Assembly: GCA_016934895.1 (NCBI GenBank)
Contig: JAFGRZ010000165.1
Location: 1 to 10,692 of the forward strand
Length of the DNA: 10,692 bases
DNA from: Candidatus Aminicenantota bacterium
GTDB taxonomy: Bacteria > Acidobacteriota > Aminicenantia > Aminicenantales > UBA8522
Reading direction: 5' to 3'
In this document: one piece after another, positions 6,492 to 10,692 of the stretch
How positions within the stretch are numbered: position 1 is the stretch's first letter
How the letters are laid out: each line of letters starts with the position of its first letter
Notes under the pieces: generated by a model
Database searches by the model: none
What the model saw: only the letters and a program-made list of their open reading frames with translations
What the model was told of the DNA's origin: nothing
Made by a program: the position numbers and the translations under genes

Positions 6492-8645
6492 ATGAAGATT
6501 GTCCTGACTTGGCAAAGGCGGGCTGTCATCCTTCTCGCCGGTTCCCTGATCGTTTTGAGCGTTATCCTCGCCGTCTTCGCCATCCGGGAAGCCGAAAGAG
6601 AAAAACTGCTCAAAGAGAGAGAGACCGAAGAAGAGCAGCGCCTGTCCGCAGACACCGTCTCCAGTCAGGCAAAAACACTCATCCTTGAGGTCGAACAGAG
6701 AGCGGCAAAGCTTTTGGAGAGTCGGCGGGCAGTCGATGCACCAGATGAATTGATCCCGCTCTTAACAACCATCGTCGAAAGCGAAGAACTGATCGCCGAG
6801 GTTTTTCTGGCTGACCAAAGCGGGAATATCTCTTATCCCCATGTCAGACCGCTCTTTCTTCTCCCCGGCGAGCAGAAGCGGGCCAAAGAAATTTCCGCGG
6901 ACCTAGAAAAGAATGAACTCTGGAGGCAAGCCGAGAACGCGGAGTTCAGGACAAAGAATTACGCTGAGGCCGTCGATTCTTATCAGAGACTAATGGCCGG
7001 CACCTCCGACCAAGGCATGAAAGCTCTCCTCCTCAGCCGCGTCGGACGCTGCTTTGAGAAGATGGGAAACATTCCAAAATCGATCGGGGCCTATCGGAAG
7101 ATTCTGGAAACAGGCCCGCCCGATCTAGCCGCGGAAGGCATTCCCCTGCAGGTTGTCGCCCGGTATCAGATCTTGACGATCCATCTCGAAGCCGGCCGGA
7201 TGGAGGAAGCGGCCGCAGCCCTCCTGGAGTTCCGCCGGGGCCTGCTCGATTCACGGTGGCCGTTAACACGTCACCAGTTCGATTATTACACGAGAAGCAT
7301 CGCCGAACGCTTCGAGACGATAGCCGGAGAGGCGGATCCCTCGGAAAAGGCGAAGGATCTCAGATCGAAATGGGCTGAACTCAGCCGGCTTCAAGAAGCG
7401 CGGTTATCACGGCAGAAAATCCTTGAGAACGTCAGGCTGAGAATCGCGCCCCGCCTCAGCGCAAAAAGGATGGAGAGCGGCATCGATCTCGTCAACTTCT
7501 TCCACATCTCGGACTTCTCCGCCGACGTCCTTCTGCTGGTCTCTTATGCCTGGCTCGATGAAAAAACGGCCTTCGGCCTGATCCTGAACCCTGAAATGCT
7601 GGCGCAACAGCTCCTTCCCCAAGATCGAGCAATAACCTTACTTCGAGAGGGCCGGCATATTCAGATCGTGGATGAATACGGCCATCTCGCCGCCGGAGAA
7701 GATATCTCGCCGGCGGGCTCCTCCCCTCCCCGCCTGTCTTTCGCCGGGGTATTCGAAGAGAACTTCCCTCCCTGGAAGATCAATGTCTATCAGATGGGCC
7801 CGGATGCGGCGAATAAACAGTTCCAACTGCGAAGGAACATCTATATCTTTTCCGTTTTCATCGTCGTCGCGGCGCTCTTCCTCGGTGGGTTCCTGGCCAT
7901 CAGGGGTACGGCCAAAGAATTGAAGCTGGCCAAGCTCAAGTCGGATTTCGTTTCCACCGTCTCCCACGAATTCAGGACCCCGCTTATGTCCATCCGCTAT
8001 CTGTCCGAGCTTCTCCAGAGGGGACGCGTGCCGGACGACCAAAGAAAGCAGGAATATTACGAGACGATCACCGGCGAAAGCGAGCGTCTGGGCCGGCTCA
8101 TCGAAAACATCCTCGACTTTTCCAAGATAGAATCCGGCCTGAAGGAATACCGGACGGAGGAAACCGATATCGTCGCTCTCGTTGAAGAGGTCGCTTCCCG
8201 GTTCGGGCGGCAGGCGGCGCTCAAGGAATTCAAGCTGGAGACGGAGATCGACAAAAACGCGCCGAGAACGTCCATCGACAAGGAGGCCCTCTCGCGGGCT
8301 CTCTTCAATCTGCTCGACAACGCGGTCAAGTATTCGGGCGAAAATCCCCATATTTTCCTGCGGCTCCGGACTGACCCCCGCCGCATCCTGCTCGAGGTCG
8401 AGGACAACGGTATTGGCATCAGCCGGAGCGAGCAGCAGAAGATCTTCGAGAAATTCTACCGGTCCGAGCGGGCCATGGAAGGCAACGTCAAGGGAAGCGG
8501 CATCGGGCTGACCCTGGTCGACCACATCGTCAAGGCCCACGGAGGAGATATCCTCCTCCAAAGCGAATCGGGAAAAGGGACCAAGGTCACGATCCGGCTT
8601 CCGCTCCGGCCGCGCCCAACCAAAGACGGAGAGAGGGATGGATAA
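6492..8645 (+). CDS. Sensor histidine kinase 2 with extracytoplasmic TPR-containing sensor
   Basis: This 717-aa protein is a full-length paralogue of the kinase at 1058. Transmembrane segments lie at about 11-31 and 450-471, enclosing a sensor of about 415 residues. The sensor has a Cache-like start (AEVFLADQSGNISYP), three TPR-like units (143-255, e.g. ALLLSRVGRCFEKMGNIPKSIGAYRKIL), a charged linker, and a second sensor half ending near 440. No HAMP or PAS domain is seen. The core has SHEFRTP with H492, N610 (LLDNAVKYS), G1 box D638-NGIG, EKFYRSE and G2 box GSGIGL (668-673), all intact. It should phosphorylate regulator 2, whose start lies in its last codons. The TPR block has almost the same position and length as in kinase 1, though residues have diverged. 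That suggests shared architecture but possibly different ligands. ATG 6492 is preceded by only a weak Shine-Dalgarno. Confidence 0.93.
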   Translation: MKIVLTWQRRAVILLAGSLIVLSVILAVFAIREAEREKLLKERETEEEQRLSADTVSSQAKTLILEVEQRAAKLLESRRAVDAPDELIPLLTTIVESEELIAEVFLADQSGNISYPHVRPLFLLPGEQKRAKEISADLEKNELWRQAENAEFRTKNYAEAVDSYQRLMAGTSDQGMKALLLSRVGRCFEKMGNIPKSIGAYRKILETGPPDLAAEGIPLQVVARYQILTIHLEAGRMEEAAAALLEFRRGLLDSRWPLTRHQFDYYTRSIAERFETIAGEADPSEKAKDLRSKWAELSRLQEARLSRQKILENVRLRIAPRLSAKRMESGIDLVNFFHISDFSADVLLLVSYAWLDEKTAFGLILNPEMLAQQLLPQDRAITLLREGRHIQIVDEYGHLAAGEDISPAGSSPPRLSFAGVFEENFPPWKINVYQMGPDAANKQFQLRRNIYIFSVFIVVAALFLGGFLAIRGTAKELKLAKLKSDFVSTVSHEFRTPLMSIRYLSELLQRGRVPDDQRKQEYYETITGESERLGRLIENILDFSKIESGLKEYRTEETDIVALVEEVASRFGRQAALKEFKLETEIDKNAPRTSIDKEALSRALFNLLDNAVKYSGENPHIFLRLRTDPRRILLEVEDNGIGISRSEQQKIFEKFYRSERAMEGNVKGSGIGLTLVDHIVKAHGGDILLQSESGKGTKVTIRLPLRPRPTKDGERDG

Positions 8646-9321
8646 GATTCTGATCATCGAGGACGACAGGTCCATTCTCATGGGCCTCAAGGACGACCTC
8701 AAGTTCGAGGGCTTCGAGGTCTCAACCGAAACGGACGGGAAGGACGGTCTGCGCCAAGCTATGAGCCAGGATTTTCAATTGATCGTCCTGGATATCCTCC
8801 TTCCCGGGCTGAACGGATTCGAAGTCTGCAAAAAACTCAGGGAATCGGGAAAAATGACGCCCATCCTGATGCTCACGGCCGCCAAGACGGAGGAGATGGA
8901 CAAGGTCGTGGGGCTGGAGCTGGGCGCGGACGACTATGTGGTCAAACCCATCGGCACGCGGGAGCTCGTCGCCCGGGTCAAAGCGATCTTAAGGCGGACA
9001 AAACAGAAAGAGGCGCTCGGGGAAAGCTACACATTCGGCGACGTCGAGATCCGTTTCAAGAGCCACGAAGTCCTAAAAGCCGGAAAGAGGTTGCACCTGA
9101 CGGCCCTTGAATTCAAGCTGCTCAAGTTTTTCATCGAGCACCGGGGCGAGGTCGTGAATCGGGATCAAATTCTCGACGAGGCCTGGGGTGATGAAGTGGT
9201 CGTCGCTCATCGGACCATCGATCCGCACATCGTCCACCTGAGGAAGAAGATCGAGGATGATCCGGGGCGGCCCGTGCATATCATCAACATCCGCGGCGTC
9301 GGGTATAAATTCCTGGGATGA
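8638..9321 (+). CDS. OmpR/PhoB-class response regulator 2
   Basis: This 227-aa regulator aligns end to end with regulator 1. The receiver domain has E8/D9/D10, phospho-acceptor D52 (VLDILLP), T80 and K103 (VKPI). The winged helix has LTALEFKLLKFF, recognition-helix region RTIDPHIVHLRKKIE (192-206) and wing RGVGYKF. Against regulator 1, recognition-helix positions change K to P (196), S to V (199) and L to H (200), while the structural residues stay. That fits a different operator. A purine-rich GGAGAGAGGG immediately before ATG 8638 supplies the ribosome site, and the gene overlaps kinase 2 by 8 bp, as in module 1. It probably activates its own operon (6279-6332) and the gene at 9425 (site at 9350). 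Confidence 0.95.
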   Translation: MDKILIIEDDRSILMGLKDDLKFEGFEVSTETDGKDGLRQAMSQDFQLIVLDILLPGLNGFEVCKKLRESGKMTPILMLTAAKTEEMDKVVGLELGADDYVVKPIGTRELVARVKAILRRTKQKEALGESYTFGDVEIRFKSHEVLKAGKRLHLTALEFKLLKFFIEHRGEVVNRDQILDEAWGDEVVVAHRTIDPHIVHLRKKIEDDPGRPVHIINIRGVGYKFLG

Positions 9322-9349
9322 AGCGAAGCCAACAAAAGTTATATGAAGC

Positions 9350-9392
9350 GCAACACGGCCTTAACCCGCCGCTAGAAAAAAATGCCTATTTT
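9350..9392 (+). promoter_or_regulatory. Second GCAAC/TTAAC operator and promoter, before TPR/propeller gene 2
   Basis: GCAAC at 9350 and TTAAC at 9361 are 11 bp apart, with GGC/GCC before the second repeat as in the 6290 site. A -10-like TATTTT at 9387-9392 starts exactly 26 nt after TTAAC. An off-register CAAC lies at 9330. The initially transcribed sequence contains CTGTGAATGATCC, also seen with one extra A after the 6327 -10. The predicted leader is about 25 nt, with GGAGG at 9414-9418. This marks the downstream gene as a separately transcribed target of regulator 2. Confidence 0.55.
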
Positions 9393-9424
9393 ATCCCTGT
9401 GAATGATCCGCAGGGAGGTGAGGA

Positions 9425-10692
9425 ATGAACCGAGGAAAAAGAGTTTTCGGGATCTTGGCGGGCCTATCCATTCTATCGCTTATCGCGGTTTCGCAATCCA
9501 CTCCATCTCAGCAATCCGCCGAGGACCTCTATGAAGCTGCCCTTTTGAAGAAGGAAGCCGCAGGCGACCTGGAAGGCGCCATCAGCCTTTTCCAGGGTAT
9601 CCTCACAAAGTTCCCGGGCGAGCGCGAGATCGCCGCCAAGGCCCTCCTTCACATCGGCATCTGCTATGAAAAACTGGGCAGGACACAGGCCGCAGATGCG
9701 TTCCGGACGGTCGTCGAAAAATTTCCGGACCAGACAGAGACCGTTCGTCTGGCCAGGGAGAGGCTCAGCCTCCTGGCGAGAGCCGAAAACCAGGCTCTGG
9801 CCGAAGTCGAGAGCCAGGCCGAAGGCCACCTGGATAAGGGGAACGAACTTTTCAAGCGGTGGGATTATGAATCAGCTGTCCGGGAATACGAAAAGGCCAT
9901 CAAGCTGAGGCCCAACACCTTTATGGCCATGAATGCGCAATACTGTATCGGCCAGGCTTATTACAGGGCGGGAAAGTATGACATCGCCCTGAAGACTCTA
10001 GCAGATCTCGTAGCCGAGCACCCAGGCAGCACCATCGCACCGGTCACCGAGCTCATGATATCGCAGGTGCGATATGCGATGCAGGAGGCACCCAATCCGG
10101 CAACTTCAACCATCAAGACCCGTGGGGACACCCTTGTGGATCCTGAAACAGGGATCACGTTCAGGAAAGTCAAAACGTTGACCGGGGAAAGCGATATCAT
10201 TATCTACGCCAACGGCCTCAACCTATCCCCCAACGGGAAATTCCTTTTATCTAACAACACGGTTGTACCCATGGACGGGTCTTCTCCCTTCGAGCTGATC
10301 GATTTCCGAGAAACCGGGATCCAGGCCACCGGGGCGACGTGGTCGCCGGATGGGACGAAGGCTGCCTTTTATTCCGGAGACGCCCTGTGTGTAGTTCCGG
10401 TATCTCCCGAAACAGGCCGCGCAACCGGCCCTTACAAAAAGATCCAAAAAATACCGCTCAGATGGCATGGCAACCCGGGATGGTCGCCGGACGGGAAAAA
10501 GCTTACTTACTATTTCAAGGAAGATCTATGGGTGATTAACTCGGATGGAACGAACTTGAAACAGATCACAACCACAAAAGAAACCCGCGAGATTGGGCCT
10601 GTCTGGTCACCCGACGGGAAGACAATCGCCTATGGTACGACGGGCAGAAACACGATCGGGCTTTACGATGTCGAAAATGATACGTTCAGCGA
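9425..10692 (+). CDS. Exported TPR plus TolB-like (PD40) beta-propeller protein 2, 3'-truncated by the window edge
   Basis: An open frame runs from ATG 9425 through the end without a stop, giving 422 codons plus two bases. GGAGG lies 6 nt before ATG. Residues 1-23 look like a signal peptide (K5/R6, then FGILAGLSILSLIAV). Residues 28-112 are TPR-like and align with protein 1 (QQSAEDLYEAA.., IAAKALLHIGICYEKLG). A second TPR block at about 130-215 (HLDKGNELFKRWDYESAVREYEKAI.., YCIGQAYYRAGKYDIALK), absent from protein 1, follows. Propeller units begin near 255, with SPNG/SPDG motifs near 263, 305, 352 and 394; more blades should lie beyond the edge. It is probably periplasmic or surface-exposed, with binding rather than catalytic motifs visible. 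It is likely regulated by regulator 2. The specific function is unknown. Confidence 0.85.
   Translation, partial: MNRGKRVFGILAGLSILSLIAVSQSTPSQQSAEDLYEAALLKKEAAGDLEGAISLFQGILTKFPGEREIAAKALLHIGICYEKLGRTQAADAFRTVVEKFPDQTETVRLARERLSLLARAENQALAEVESQAEGHLDKGNELFKRWDYESAVREYEKAIKLRPNTFMAMNAQYCIGQAYYRAGKYDIALKTLADLVAEHPGSTIAPVTELMISQVRYAMQEAPNPATSTIKTRGDTLVDPETGITFRKVKTLTGESDIIIYANGLNLSPNGKFLLSNNTVVPMDGSSPFELIDFRETGIQATGATWSPDGTKAAFYSGDALCVVPVSPETGRATGPYKKIQKIPLRWHGNPGWSPDGKKLTYYFKEDLWVINSDGTNLKQITTTKETREIGPVWSPDGKTIAYGTTGRNTIGLYDVENDTFS

Noticed and set aside
7638..8702. 354-codon open frame on the minus strand opposite kinase 2
   Set aside because: It is antisense to the conserved catalytic core and regulator start, in the same relative position as the minus-strand frame opposite kinase 1. 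This is expected from shared codon bias, not from a gene.

Overview
This is a bacterial window, about 55% GC judged by eye. It holds seven protein genes, all on the + strand: a VapBC toxin-antitoxin pair, then two tandem paralogous three-gene modules. Each module consists of a membrane histidine kinase with a TPR-containing sensor, a PhoB/OmpR-class response regulator, and an exported TPR plus TolB-like (PD40) beta-propeller protein. Large numbers of SPDG-repeat propeller proteins next to two-component systems are typical of Acidobacteriota and Aminicenantes-like uncultured bacteria. That placement is inference; no rRNA or other marker gene is present.

Layout. 1-120: AT-rich upstream region with a strong promoter overlapped by a 14-bp-arm inverted repeat that ends at the antitoxin ATG. 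121-788: vapB-like and vapC genes sharing TGATG. 789-1057: promoter and leader of module 1. 1058-3884: kinase 1 and regulator 1, overlapping by 8 bp. 3885-3989: promoter of the target gene. 3990-6125: TPR/propeller protein 1. 6126-6491: terminator-like hairpins, two copies of a C/G-rich repeat, then the promoter and leader of module 2. 6492-9321: kinase 2 and regulator 2, again overlapping by 8 bp. 9322-9424: promoter. 9425 to the window edge: TPR/propeller protein 2, incomplete at its 3' end.

The main discovery is regulatory. Each module carries its own direct-repeat operator with 11-bp periodicity, present twice: once before the kinase-regulator operon and once before the TPR/propeller gene. 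Module 1 uses TTCACA-N5-TTCACA-N16-TTCA (804 and 3891). Module 2 uses GCAAC-N6-TTAAC (6290 and 9350). In all four promoters the last repeat starts exactly 26 nt upstream of the start of a -10-like hexamer (863, 3950, 6327, 9387), where an activator would replace the -35 element. The regulators differ in their predicted DNA-recognition helices, as expected if the modules duplicated and then became insulated.

Proposed circuit (inference): each kinase senses an extracytoplasmic cue through a TPR-containing sensor and phosphorylates its regulator. The regulator then activates its own operon and the gene for an exported TPR/propeller protein. Because sensor and exported product both carry TPRs, the product may feed back on the kinase. 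The VapBC pair looks independent of this circuit.
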